DNA of 32,582 nt from an uncultured bacterium. Its GTDB lineage: Bacteria; Bacteroidota; Bacteroidia; Sphingobacteriales; Sphingobacteriaceae. Positions within the stretch are counted from its first letter, which is position 1, and each line of letters opens with the position of its first letter. Under the pieces are notes generated by a model that searched no databases, had not been told where the DNA came from, and saw nothing but the letters and a program-made list of their open reading frames with translations. A program made the position numbers and the translations under genes. Positions 18,138 to 27,258 of this stretch are shown in pieces. The DNA lies in contig CAJBBN010000044.1 in assembly GCA_903951325.1 (NCBI GenBank), forward strand, positions 1 to 32,582, written 5' to 3'.

Positions 18138-18666
18138 ATTCTTCAACTTCTTTAGATTCTATTAAGGTTTTTAAGTTTTGGTAATTTGCTTGTTCGGCAG
18201 ATTCAAATTTAGCTTTCATAAAAGTTAGCAAAGATTTTAAGAAAATATTATTGGCCGTTACTTCATTGTGTATTTGTATGATGCAAGCATTGGCAGCCGA
18301 TTCGGTAAATCGAATATGACTTCGAATATGCATCGAACTATTGTCGATGGTATAGGCTATCAAAGATTCATTTATTAAACTATCTATTGTTTGTATCATA
18401 CTCGTTTCTTGTTCAGCCGACTGATAAAAGATGGTGTTTTTACTTCCAACAGCATTTGCTGTGCCTGTAAGCAAAGTAGTACGCAAATATCCAGGCATCC
18501 ATTTACTTTTCAGTGAATCTGTTTGGTAAACAGTCCAACATTTTGCAATGGGTCTGTTTATCTGTAAGCTGATATCGTAAGTAATTACCGGTTTAAACAA
18601 ACCAAACAACAAAAATCCGAGTAAACAGCTTAGTATAAAGCCAACGATATATAGTATTATACGCAT
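18136..18666 (-). CDS. Membrane-anchored SRPBCC/START-like protein
   Basis: '[27 protein letters not shown]' TM anchor, then '[31 protein letters not shown]'. Start trimmed from the ORF-track start at 18720 to the ATG at 18666. Confidence 0.7.
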   Translation of the reverse strand: MRIILYIVGFILSCLLGFLLFGLFKPVITYDISLQINRPIAKCWTVYQTDSLKSKWMPGYLRTTLLTGTANAVGSKNTIFYQSAEQETSMIQTIDSLINESLIAYTIDNSSMHIRSHIRFTESAANACIIQIHNEVTANNIFLKSLLTFMKAKFESAEQANYQNLKTLIESKEVEE

Positions 18667-18669
18667 TCC

Positions 18670-18677
18670 CAAAAATA
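18670..18677 (-). promoter_or_regulatory. Putative -7 box TATTTTTG for the SRPBCC-like gene, 3 nt from its ATG
   Basis: Exact TAnnTTTG match on the minus strand. No convincing -33 box seen. Confidence 0.4.
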
Positions 18678-18690
18678 AACAAAAAAGGAG

Positions 18691-18698
18691 TACCTTTG
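18691..18698 (+). promoter_or_regulatory. Putative -7 box TACCTTTG for the DEAD-box helicase gene, 6 nt from its ATG
   Basis: Exact TAnnTTTG match. No convincing -33 box seen. Confidence 0.5.
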
Positions 18699-18704
18699 CG
18701 GCAT

Positions 18705-20030
18705 ATGACAAAAAACACATCCGTTACATTTGAATCACTTCAATTGATTCAACCAATTCAAAAAGCATTAAGTTCAGAAGGATATACTCACCCCACCCCG
18801 ATTCAAGCGCAAGCCATTCCATTAATTTTGGATAAAAGGGATTTATTTGGAATTGCCCAAACAGGAACTGGCAAAACAGCTGCTTTTACCATTCCAATTT
18901 TACAAATGCTTGCCTCACATACCCACGCTGAAAAAGGAAGAAAACCAATTAAATGTTTAATCCTTACCCCAACCAGAGAGCTAGCTTCTCAAATTGGAGA
19001 AAGTATTGCCAATTATGGTAAACATTTAAAATCAAATCATACCGTAATTTTTGGAGGCGTTAATCAGTTTTCACAAGTCAATGCTATTAGAGCAGGCGTA
19101 GAAATATTAATTGCTACGCCAGGTCGATTATTAGATTTAATCAATCAAAGAATTGTGATCTTAAAAGACGTGCAATACTTGGTTTTAGACGAAGCCGACA
19201 GAATGCTCGATATGGGATTCATTAATGATGTGAAGAAAATTATTGCCACTTTACCTCAAAAAAGACAAACCTTATTATTTTCTGCAACAATGCCCGCAGA
19301 TATTTTAAAACTTGCTTCTACAATACTCTACAAACCAGCAACGGTAGAGGTTACCCCAACTTCTTCCACTGTCGACAAAATTCAACAATCACTTTATTAT
19401 GTTGAAAAAAATGACAAGAAAAAATTATTGAATCATATTTTAAAAGACAAAGAAATTCAATCGGCATTAGTTTTTTCTAGAACCAAACATGGCGCAGATA
19501 AAATTGTAAAAGAATTAATTAAATCGAATATTACAGCACAAGCCATTCATGGTGATAAATCTCAAAATGCAAGAGAAGCTGCGTTAAGAAATTTCAAGTC
19601 TGGTCAAACCAGGGTGCTTGTAGCTACTGATATTGCTGCAAGAGGCATCGACATTGATAAACTCTCGCATGTCATCAATTACGATATTCCAAATATTCCA
19701 GAAACTTATGTACATCGCATTGGCCGTACAGGTCGCGCAGGCGAAAGTGGAAAGGCTTATTCTTTTTGCGAAACGGAGGAAATTCCTTATTTAATGGATG
19801 TTTTAAAACTCATTAAAATTGAAATTCCAGTAGTAACCGATCATCCGTATGCCATGACAGTAGTGGCTTATACTAAACCTAAAGCAGATAGCAAAAAAGC
19901 AAAACCTTCAGGTGGCAATAAATTTGGTGGTATCAGAAATGGTGGCAATAAATCTGCTGGAAAATCTTCGGGTGCTGGTAAAAAAAATGATGACGGTAAT
20001 ATGAGCGGTAAAAGAAAGTTTAAACGCTAA
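18705..20030 (+). CDS. DEAD/DEAH box ATP-dependent RNA helicase
   Basis: 'AQTGTGKT', 'PTRELA', 'TPGRLLDL', 'DEAD', 'SAT', '[10 protein letters not shown]'. Basic Gly/Lys-rich C-terminal tail. Start taken at the ATG at 18705 rather than the TTG at 18696. Confidence 0.96.
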   Translation: MTKNTSVTFESLQLIQPIQKALSSEGYTHPTPIQAQAIPLILDKRDLFGIAQTGTGKTAAFTIPILQMLASHTHAEKGRKPIKCLILTPTRELASQIGESIANYGKHLKSNHTVIFGGVNQFSQVNAIRAGVEILIATPGRLLDLINQRIVILKDVQYLVLDEADRMLDMGFINDVKKIIATLPQKRQTLLFSATMPADILKLASTILYKPATVEVTPTSSTVDKIQQSLYYVEKNDKKKLLNHILKDKEIQSALVFSRTKHGADKIVKELIKSNITAQAIHGDKSQNAREAALRNFKSGQTRVLVATDIAARGIDIDKLSHVINYDIPNIPETYVHRIGRTGRAGESGKAYSFCETEEIPYLMDVLKLIKIEIPVVTDHPYAMTVVAYTKPKADSKKAKPSGGNKFGGIRNGGNKSAGKSSGAGKKNDDGNMSGKRKFKR

Positions 20031-21238
20031 ATATTTTGCGCTATTACATAACCAGAAGCCCAAGCCCACTGAAAGTTATAGCCTCCTAACCAACCAGTAA
20101 CATCAACACATTCGCCACCAAAAAATAAATTGGGATGCAATTTGCTGGCCAATGTTTTAGAAGAAAGTTCGTTAGTATCAATACCCCCGCGCATCACTTC
20201 TGCTTTCTCGTAACCCTTATCTCCCGCAGGTTTTACTAAAAAATGGTTGATGGTTTGGTGAATTTTATTTACACTATCGTTACTCAAAGAAGCCAATTTA
20301 ATATCCAAAGGTAATTCATCGGCAAAGGCATCCACGAGTTTTTTGGGTAAATAAAATTGCAATAAAGTAGAGAGTAATTTACCACCTTGTTCGTTTCTTT
20401 CTTTAGAAATAAGCGTTTTTAAATTCACATTGGGTAATAAATCAATTTCGAAACTTTCTGCGCCTTTCCAATAAGAAGAAATTTGTAAAATTGCCGGACC
20501 GCTTAAACCCCAATGGGTAAATAAAATATTTTCTTCGAATGAAATGCGTTCATTACTTACTTTGGCAAAAACACTAATCCCCGATAATTTTTCGTACCAA
20601 GAACGGTCTTGCAGCCCTATTACCATTGGAACTAAAGCCGGTGCATGTTTAGTTGTTTTAATATCAAATTGTTTGGCAATATCAAAAGCCATACCCGTTG
20701 CTCCCATTTTGGGAATTGGAAAACCGCCAGTTGCCACCACTACATTTCTTCCTAAAAATCGCTGCTGTTTACCATTTACGGTACCCTTTATTTCAAATTG
20801 TTGATCGCTCATTTTAGCAATCGATAGCATTTCAAATTGATATTGAATGGGTATTTGCATTTCGGCTAATTGAGCAGTAAATACATTCACAATATCGGTG
20901 GCTTTATTACTTACTGGAAAAATTTGACCCAATGTTTTTTCTTGGCCTTTAATACCAAATTGTTCGAAAAAATTTAAAGTATCGTCTACGGTCCATTGAC
21001 TAAAGGTAGAATTTGCAAAATGCGGGTTTTCTGAAATGAAATTTGAGGTAGAAACTTCAAGATTGGTGTAATTACACCTACCACCGCCGGATATCTTAAT
21101 TTTGGCGCCTGCATCGGGTCCTTTTTCTAACAACAGCACCTTTTTGCCAAGATAGCCCGCTTGCACCGCACACATCAAACCACAAGCGCCTGCACCCAAA
21201 ATTATTGCATCAAAGGACTCCATTTTATTTTGCTCCAT
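20027..21238 (-). CDS. NAD(P)/FAD-dependent oxidoreductase, HI0933/YhiN family
   Basis: '[31 protein letters not shown]', 'GGRCNYTN', '[28 protein letters not shown]'. Start uncertain (21238 or 21223); the longer 21271 start is unlikely. Confidence 0.92.
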   Translation of the reverse strand: MEQNKMESFDAIILGAGACGLMCAVQAGYLGKKVLLLEKGPDAGAKIKISGGGRCNYTNLEVSTSNFISENPHFANSTFSQWTVDDTLNFFEQFGIKGQEKTLGQIFPVSNKATDIVNVFTAQLAEMQIPIQYQFEMLSIAKMSDQQFEIKGTVNGKQQRFLGRNVVVATGGFPIPKMGATGMAFDIAKQFDIKTTKHAPALVPMVIGLQDRSWYEKLSGISVFAKVSNERISFEENILFTHWGLSGPAILQISSYWKGAESFEIDLLPNVNLKTLISKERNEQGGKLLSTLLQFYLPKKLVDAFADELPLDIKLASLSNDSVNKIHQTINHFLVKPAGDKGYEKAEVMRGGIDTNELSSKTLASKLHPNLFFGGECVDVTGWLGGYNFQWAWASGYVIAQNI

Positions 21239-21287
21239 TGTGAAAAACCAAATTATACAAATGATAGGCAATTAAGCCATTTTTCGC

Positions 21288-21295
21288 TACATTTG
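21288..21295 (+). promoter_or_regulatory. Putative -7 box TACATTTG for the nuoA operon, 3 nt from the ATG
   Basis: Exact TAnnTTTG match directly upstream of the ATG at 21299. No convincing -33 box seen. Confidence 0.45.
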
Positions 21296-21298
21296 AAC

Positions 21299-21907
21299 AT
21301 GCAAGATACGGTACAAATTTCAGAGTTCGGAAAAATCTTGGTATTTCTAGTATTGGGAGTATTGTTTATACTCGCAGGCTATGGCGTCAATGCTTTATTA
21401 TCTAAGAAAAAACCCAATCCCATTAAAAATGCAACCTACGAATGTGGCGAAGAAACAGTGGGTAATTCTTGGGTACAATTCAATATGCGATTTTATGTAA
21501 TCGCGCTCCTATTTTTAATTTTTGATGTAGAAATTGTTTTCCTTTTTCCATGGGCAACGGTTTATGCAGCACCCCAATTTTTAGCAAACATCCCACATTG
21601 GGGAATCCTTAGCTTAAGCGAAATGTTTATTTTTATTGGCTTATTACTTTTAGGTTTATTATACGTTTGGCGTAAAGGCGATCTTAATTGGCTGAGTTCA
21701 AAGCAGCAGATCGCAAGCATCAATACCAATATTCCACTTGCAAATTATTTAGCTTTAAATTCAAAAAAATATATAGTTAAAGCATTTGTGTTAAATGAAG
21801 AAATACCTGCAATGGCTACATCGCCTGCAAATACAGGCAATGTAACTGCTGCGCCAACTACTATTCGCAGAGCACCAATTAAAACGATTGTTAAAAAATC
21901 AGAATAA
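21299..21907 (+). CDS. nuoA: NADH-quinone oxidoreductase subunit A, with C-terminal extension
   Basis: '[43 protein letters not shown]'. Start corrected to the ATG at 21299. Confidence 0.94.
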   Translation: MQDTVQISEFGKILVFLVLGVLFILAGYGVNALLSKKKPNPIKNATYECGEETVGNSWVQFNMRFYVIALLFLIFDVEIVFLFPWATVYAAPQFLANIPHWGILSLSEMFIFIGLLLLGLLYVWRKGDLNWLSSKQQIASINTNIPLANYLALNSKKYIVKAFVLNEEIPAMATSPANTGNVTAAPTTIRRAPIKTIVKKSE

Positions 21908-21914
21908 AAAAAAC

Positions 21915-22391
21915 ATGACTGCCAAAGCAGAAACCGACGGTGTAATAATTACAAAACTAGACGAACTCCTCAATTGGGCTCGATCAAGTTCTTTGTGGCC
22001 GATGAGTTTTGGACTTGCATGTTGTGCCATTGAATTTATGGATGCACAATCTGGCAATTTTGATTTGGAACGCATGGGCGTTTTTCCAAGGCCTTCGCCT
22101 CGTCAATCGGATGTGATGATTGTTGCGGGTACCGTTACTTTTAAAATGGCCGATAGAATTAAAAAATTATACGAACAAATGCCAGAACCTCGATATGTAA
22201 TATCAATGGGTTCTTGTTCCAATTGTGGCGGTCCTTATTGGCAACATGGTTATCATGTGGTGAAAGGAGTTGACCAAATCATTCCAGTAGATGTGTACAT
22301 TCAAGGATGCCCTCCAAGGCCAGAAGCCTTAATTGGCGGTATTCTTGAGTTACAAGCATTAATTAAAAAAGAAAAGCAAGCAGATCGATAA
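21915..22391 (+). CDS. nuoB: NADH-quinone oxidoreductase subunit B
   Basis: '[17 protein letters not shown]', '[10 protein letters not shown]', '[16 protein letters not shown]' (4Fe-4S N2 ligands). Start corrected to the ATG at 21915. Confidence 0.96.
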   Translation: MTAKAETDGVIITKLDELLNWARSSSLWPMSFGLACCAIEFMDAQSGNFDLERMGVFPRPSPRQSDVMIVAGTVTFKMADRIKKLYEQMPEPRYVISMGSCSNCGGPYWQHGYHVVKGVDQIIPVDVYIQGCPPRPEALIGGILELQALIKKEKQADR

Positions 22392-23533
22392 TGAAAACTT
22401 TTTACGGTTCATTAAAATTAGGAATATTAGGCGGCGGACAATTAGGACGAATGTGGATTCAAAATGCATTGAATTATAATGTCAATGTGAGCATACTCGA
22501 CCCTGATAAAGATGCTCCTTGTAAAAATATTTGTGATCGATTTGAAGTAGGTAGTTTAGCCGATTACGAAACTGTTTATCAATTTGGAAAAACAGTAGAC
22601 TTACTGACTATCGAAATAGAAAAAGTGAATGTAGCCGCGCTCAAGCAATTAGTTGCAGAAGGTGTAAAAGTATATCCCGATCCAACTATCATTGAACTGA
22701 TACAAGATAAAGGCGCTCAAAAGCAATGGTTAATGGACCATCACATACCTACCTCCGATTTTAAATTAATTTCAGATCGAGCAGATTTAAGTAACTTAAA
22801 ATGGCCTTTGCCATATGTTCAAAAATTAAGACGCGATGGTTACGATGGCAAAGGTGTGCTAATTATTAAAGAGCAAGCCCAATTAGCAGCGGCATTTGAA
22901 GCACCTAGCTTAGTAGAAAAAATGGTCGATTTCGAAAAAGAAATTGCCATTATTGTTGCCCGAAACGAAAGCGGCGAAATCAAAACTTTTCCTGCCGTAG
23001 AAATGGATTTTCATCCTACGGCAAACTTAGTTGAATTTCAAATTTCCCCTGCAGCTGTTTCGGATTTCATTCAATTAAAAGCCGCTAATATTGCAGAAAA
23101 TATTGCAGAAGCGCTGGAATTAGTTGGCTTATTAGCCATCGAATTTTTTGTCACAAAAGAAGGTGATTTATTGGTGAATGAAATGGCACCAAGACCACAC
23201 AATAGTGGACATCAAACCATCGAAGGAAATGTATGTTCGCAATTCGATCAACACCTTAGAGCCATTACTGGTCAGCCATTAGGTGATACTTCGAGTATTG
23301 CCAATGCAGTTATGATTAACTTATTGGGCGAAGAAGGATTTGAAGGCGAAGCCGTTTATCAAGGATTAGAAGAAACCCTACATTTACCAGGTGTTTATAT
23401 TCATTTATATGGAAAAAAAATAACTAAACCATTTCGAAAAATGGGACATGTAACCGTTATCAATCAAGACCGTGCAATGGCCATTCAAATTGCCAAAGAA
23501 GTAAAAGAAAAATTAAAAGTAATTAGTAAATAA
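22391..23533 (+). CDS. purK: 5-(carboxyamino)imidazole ribonucleotide synthase (ATP-grasp)
   Basis: 'KLGILGGGQLGRMWIQNA', 'QKLRRDGYDGKGV', 'NEMAPRPHNSGHQTIEG'. Start overlaps the nuoB stop. Confidence 0.96.
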   Translation: MKTFYGSLKLGILGGGQLGRMWIQNALNYNVNVSILDPDKDAPCKNICDRFEVGSLADYETVYQFGKTVDLLTIEIEKVNVAALKQLVAEGVKVYPDPTIIELIQDKGAQKQWLMDHHIPTSDFKLISDRADLSNLKWPLPYVQKLRRDGYDGKGVLIIKEQAQLAAAFEAPSLVEKMVDFEKEIAIIVARNESGEIKTFPAVEMDFHPTANLVEFQISPAAVSDFIQLKAANIAENIAEALELVGLLAIEFFVTKEGDLLVNEMAPRPHNSGHQTIEGNVCSQFDQHLRAITGQPLGDTSSIANAVMINLLGEEGFEGEAVYQGLEETLHLPGVYIHLYGKKITKPFRKMGHVTVINQDRAMAIQIAKEVKEKLKVISK

Positions 23534-23536
23534 ATT

Positions 23537-24043
23537 ATGAGCATTCAAGTTGGAATTATCATGGGTAGCGCTTCCGATCTACCTATTATGGAAGAAGCAG
23601 CAAATGTATTGAACGAATTAGGTGTTGCCTTCGAAATGACCGTTGTTTCGGCACATCGCACGCCCGAAAGAATGACGGAGTATGCGCATACTGCTAAAGA
23701 TCGCGGAATTAAAGTGATCATAGCTGGAGCAGGTGGTGCCGCGCATTTACCAGGCATGATTGCTTCTATGTGTGTCTTACCTGTTATTGGTGTTCCCATT
23801 AAATCAAGTAATTCTATTGATGGTTGGGATTCGGTTTTATCAATTTTACAAATGCCCGCAGGAATTCCTGTTGCAACAGTTGCATTAAATGGCGCAAAAA
23901 ATGCAGGCATACTTGCCGCACAAATTTGTGCAACTGCAGATGATAAAATTGGAAAAGCACTAACAGCTTATAAAGCAGAATTAAAGCATAAAGTAGAAGA
24001 AGGTGCCCAGGCTATGAAAAATAAATACCCAAGTAATTTTTAA
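23537..24043 (+). CDS. purE: 5-(carboxyamino)imidazole ribonucleotide mutase
   Basis: '[16 protein letters not shown]', '[11 protein letters not shown]', '[17 protein letters not shown]', '[15 protein letters not shown]'. Confidence 0.97.
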   Translation: MSIQVGIIMGSASDLPIMEEAANVLNELGVAFEMTVVSAHRTPERMTEYAHTAKDRGIKVIIAGAGGAAHLPGMIASMCVLPVIGVPIKSSNSIDGWDSVLSILQMPAGIPVATVALNGAKNAGILAAQICATADDKIGKALTAYKAELKHKVEEGAQAMKNKYPSNF

Positions 24044-24049
24044 TAATTC

Positions 24050-24349
24050 ATGGAAAATTCATCCGAATTAATTGAACAATTAAATAGCCAGTTTCCAGAA
24101 ACAATGGCCATCGGATTGAAAAACGAAATGAATTACGAAGATTTACGCATTGCCTTAGCACAATATTTAGCTATTTTATTGAAAGAGAACAAAACCCTAC
24201 TCTACGCGCAATTATATAGAATAGATGTAGCCGAAAAAGATGTTAAAATTGCCTTAGAAAATAAAAATAGTGAATACCTTTTAGCTGAATTTATTCTGCA
24301 AAAGTTGAATGAAAAATTATACTGGAGAAATAAATATAAAAAAGCATGA
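24050..24349 (+). CDS. Uncharacterised 99-aa protein
   Basis: Intact ORF in a tight operon, 7 nt after purE, overlapping pdxH by 4 nt. Family not recognised. Confidence 0.7.
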   Translation: MENSSELIEQLNSQFPETMAIGLKNEMNYEDLRIALAQYLAILLKENKTLLYAQLYRIDVAEKDVKIALENKNSEYLLAEFILQKLNEKLYWRNKYKKA

Positions 24350-25002
24350 GTGAAATAGATAAAAAAACATTGCAGAACTTACGCATAGAGTACAGTTCTT
24401 CTCCAATAAACGAATCAGCAGTAGATGCTAATCCTATCTCTTTTTTTGGTAAATGGTTTGATGAAGCTATGGCCGCCGAGGTGCGAGAACCAAATGCGAT
24501 GACATTGGCAACCGCAACAAGAGATGGCATTCCATCGGCTCGTATTGTATTGTTAAAAGGAGCCGATAAAAATGGCTTTTCGTTTTATAGTAATTATTTG
24601 AGTAGAAAAGGAAAAGAACTTGCCAAAAATCCATCGGCTTGTTTGGTATTTTTCTGGCCCGAATTAGGAAGACAAGTAAGAATTGAAGGAAAGATTTTGA
24701 AACTTTCGAAAGAAGAATCGGAAGCGTATTTTGCAACAAGACCATTTGGAAGCCAATTGGGTGCTGTTGTTTCGCCACAAAGTCAAGTGATTGCTAACCG
24801 CGAAGTATTAGATGTAGCCTACACCGCATACGAACAAAAATTTGAAGGTAAAAAAATCCCTAAGCCAGCGCATTGGGGTGGTTATATACTCCAGCCTATT
24901 GCCATCGAATTTTGGCAAGGCAGAGAAAGCAGGTTACACGATCGTGTGAAATATGCTTTAATGGAAAAAGGTAAATGGAAAATTGAAAGATTAGCTCCTT
25001 AA
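24346..25002 (+). CDS. pdxH: Pyridoxamine 5'-phosphate oxidase
   Basis: 'EPNAMTLATATRDGIPSARIVLLKG', 'FYSNYLSRKGKEL', 'FGSQLGAVVSPQSQVI', 'FWQGRESRLHDR'. Confidence 0.96.
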   Translation: MSEIDKKTLQNLRIEYSSSPINESAVDANPISFFGKWFDEAMAAEVREPNAMTLATATRDGIPSARIVLLKGADKNGFSFYSNYLSRKGKELAKNPSACLVFFWPELGRQVRIEGKILKLSKEESEAYFATRPFGSQLGAVVSPQSQVIANREVLDVAYTAYEQKFEGKKIPKPAHWGGYILQPIAIEFWQGRESRLHDRVKYALMEKGKWKIERLAP

Positions 25003-25520
25003 TGATGAACGAAAAAATCAGTGATTTAATTAAAGAAAGTTTTGGCGAACAAGCCGTGTTAAGCACTGATTTTAGTGGCTTACAGGGCATTATTGTGGTT
25101 CAAACAAATTTAATTGCTGATATTTGTTTGTTGCTCCGCAATCATCCTACTTGCTATTTCGATTATTTATCTTGTTTATCGGGAGTCGATTTAGGATTAG
25201 AAAAAAATCAATTTGCGGTAGTGTATCATTTAAGTTCTATTACACTTGGCTATCAAATTGTATTAAAAGTAATTATTGATCATCCGAGAGATACTCCACA
25301 ATTACCAATTGTTCCAACGGTAAGCCAGGTATGGCGTACAGCCGATTGGCACGAAAGAGAAGCATACGATTTACTGGGTATTTATTTTGAAGGTCATCCA
25401 GATTTAAGAAGAATTTTATGCCCGGATGATTGGGAAGGATATGCTTTAAGAAAAGATTATGTAGCTGCCGAAAGCTATGGCGGATTAAAAATAAATGGGG
25501 AGGTAAAAACAAATGAATAA
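25002..25520 (+). CDS. nuoC: NADH-quinone oxidoreductase subunit C
   Basis: '[41 protein letters not shown]'. Tandem ATGATG start (25002 or 25005). Confidence 0.95.
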   Translation: MMNEKISDLIKESFGEQAVLSTDFSGLQGIIVVQTNLIADICLLLRNHPTCYFDYLSCLSGVDLGLEKNQFAVVYHLSSITLGYQIVLKVIIDHPRDTPQLPIVPTVSQVWRTADWHEREAYDLLGIYFEGHPDLRRILCPDDWEGYALRKDYVAAESYGGLKINGEVKTNE

Positions 25521-26682
25521 TTTAAAAACCGACCTAAGCAAATTAAAAAATGAGGAGATGATCCTCAACATGGGCCCTCAACACCCTTCTATGCATGGGG
25601 TTTTGAGACTCGAACTGGTTACCGATGGCGAAACAGTAAAGGAATGTATTCCGCATATCGGCTATTTACATCGCTGTTTCGAAAAACATGCCGAAGCATT
25701 AAACTACCAACAAATTATTCCATTTGTAGATCGCATGGATTATATATCCTCGATGAATAATGATCATGTATTTGTTATGGGTGTCGAAAAAATGTTAGGC
25801 ATCGATCAAAGCATTCCTAAACGGGTAGAATACATTAGGGTATTGGTTTGTGAACTCAATAGAATTGCTTCACACCTTATTGCCATTGGAACTTACGGTA
25901 TGGATATTGGTGCTGTTACTCCCTTCTTTTTTTGTTTCAAAGAAAGAGAACATATATTAAATTTATTAGAATGGGCTTCTGGCGCAAGGCTTTTATATAA
26001 TTACATTTGGATAGGCGGATTGTTTTACGATTTACCTGTTGGATTTGAGCAAAGGTGTAGCGAATTTTTAACACAGTTTAAGCCCAAAATGCGTGAGTTA
26101 GACGAACTCTTAACCAACAATAGTATATTCATTAGCAGAACACAAAACATTGGCGTACTGCCCTTAGATGTAGCCATTAATTACGGTTGCTCTGGACCCA
26201 TGTTAAGGGGCTCTGGTATTAATTACGACCTCAGAAGAATAGATGGTTATTCGGTTTACCCAGAACTGGATTTCGAGATTCCAATTGGAGAAGGAAAAAT
26301 GGGTACAACCGGAGATTGTTGGGATCGATTTGATGTGCGTGTGCGAGAAATTTCAGAATCAATAAAAATTGCAGAGCAATGTATTGAAAGACTGACAAAA
26401 GAATTGAAACGCAGTCCGGAATTTGATCCAAGAGCTAAGTTGCCAAAGAAATTAATACCCAAAGCACAAGAGTTTTATTGTAGAGGCGAAATGCCAAAAG
26501 GAGAATTGGGTTATTATTTTATAGCAGATGGAAAATCTGACAAACCTTTTAGGTGTAAAGCAAGAGCCGCTAGTTTTAGTAATTTATCGGTCTTGCCTGA
26601 ATTAGCTAAAGGCGCTATGATAGCCGATTTAATTGCTATTCTGGGCTCTATAGATATTGTATTAGGAGAAGTTGATAGATAA
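25513..26682 (+). CDS. nuoD: NADH-quinone oxidoreductase subunit D
   Basis: '[18 protein letters not shown]', '[13 protein letters not shown]', '[16 protein letters not shown]', '[20 protein letters not shown]'. Confidence 0.97.
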   Translation: MNNLKTDLSKLKNEEMILNMGPQHPSMHGVLRLELVTDGETVKECIPHIGYLHRCFEKHAEALNYQQIIPFVDRMDYISSMNNDHVFVMGVEKMLGIDQSIPKRVEYIRVLVCELNRIASHLIAIGTYGMDIGAVTPFFFCFKEREHILNLLEWASGARLLYNYIWIGGLFYDLPVGFEQRCSEFLTQFKPKMRELDELLTNNSIFISRTQNIGVLPLDVAINYGCSGPMLRGSGINYDLRRIDGYSVYPELDFEIPIGEGKMGTTGDCWDRFDVRVREISESIKIAEQCIERLTKELKRSPEFDPRAKLPKKLIPKAQEFYCRGEMPKGELGYYFIADGKSDKPFRCKARAASFSNLSVLPELAKGAMIADLIAILGSIDIVLGEVDR

Positions 26683-26683
26683 T

Positions 26684-27172
26684 ATGCAGATTCGAATTGC
26701 GGAAATAAAAGATTTAGCTGCTATTGTAGATATTTACAATAGTACCATTCCCTCTAGAATGGTTACTGCCGATACGCAAATCGTTAGCGTTGCAGAAAAA
26801 ATAGATTGGTTTAATAGCTTTCAAGAACCCCGACCAATTTGGGTAGCCATCGAAAACGAAAAAGTAATTGCTTGGTTAAGTTTCAAATCATTTTATGGCC
26901 GCCCAGCTTATGCAGGCACTATCGAAATTGCCATTTATATCGACGAACAATATAGAGCTAAAGGAATAGGCAAAACTATTTTGCAATTTGCCATTGCAGC
27001 AGCCAAAGAAAGAAACATCCATACCCTACTCGCTTATATTTTTGAACACAATTTACCGAGTATACAATTTTTTCAAAAAAATGGATTCGTAAATTATGGC
27101 GTTTTACCCGAAATAGCCATCATGGACCAAAAGCAATACAGCTTGGGCATTTACGGCCTCAAGCTTTCTTAA
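26684..27172 (+). CDS. GNAT family N-acetyltransferase
   Basis: 'IRIAEIKDLAAIVDIYN', 'AIYIDEQYRAKGIGKTILQFAI', 'NLPSIQFFQKNGFVNYG'. Start taken at the ATG at 26684. Confidence 0.9.
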   Translation: MQIRIAEIKDLAAIVDIYNSTIPSRMVTADTQIVSVAEKIDWFNSFQEPRPIWVAIENEKVIAWLSFKSFYGRPAYAGTIEIAIYIDEQYRAKGIGKTILQFAIAAAKERNIHTLLAYIFEHNLPSIQFFQKNGFVNYGVLPEIAIMDQKQYSLGIYGLKLS

Positions 27173-27210
27173 AAAAACAAAGCGCCAGGTTTTCACCCAG
27201 CGCATTTGTT
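27171..27210 (-). terminator. Probable intrinsic terminator of the RND efflux operon
   Basis: Stem AACAAAGCGC / GCGC-a-TTTGTT (one bulge), followed on the minus strand by a T-rich tract (complement of A7 at 27171-27177), about 49 nt after the RND permease stop. Confidence 0.7.
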
Positions 27211-27258
27211 AACCTAAAAAAAACAATTATTGGAAACCATCCAATTTCTTTTTACTGC

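Noticed and set aside
21161-21298. ORF-track N-terminal extension of nuoA (46 aa)
   Set aside because: Runs antisense into the YhiN-like gene; canonical NuoA similarity begins at the ATG at 21299, immediately after a TAnnTTTG box.
23545-23910. 121-aa minus-strand ORF
   Set aside because: Antisense shadow of purE, whose protein motifs are unambiguous.
24291-25512. Minus-strand ORFs over pdxH and nuoC (79, 103, 64, 79 aa)
   Set aside because: Antisense shadows of conserved enzymes in a tight operon.
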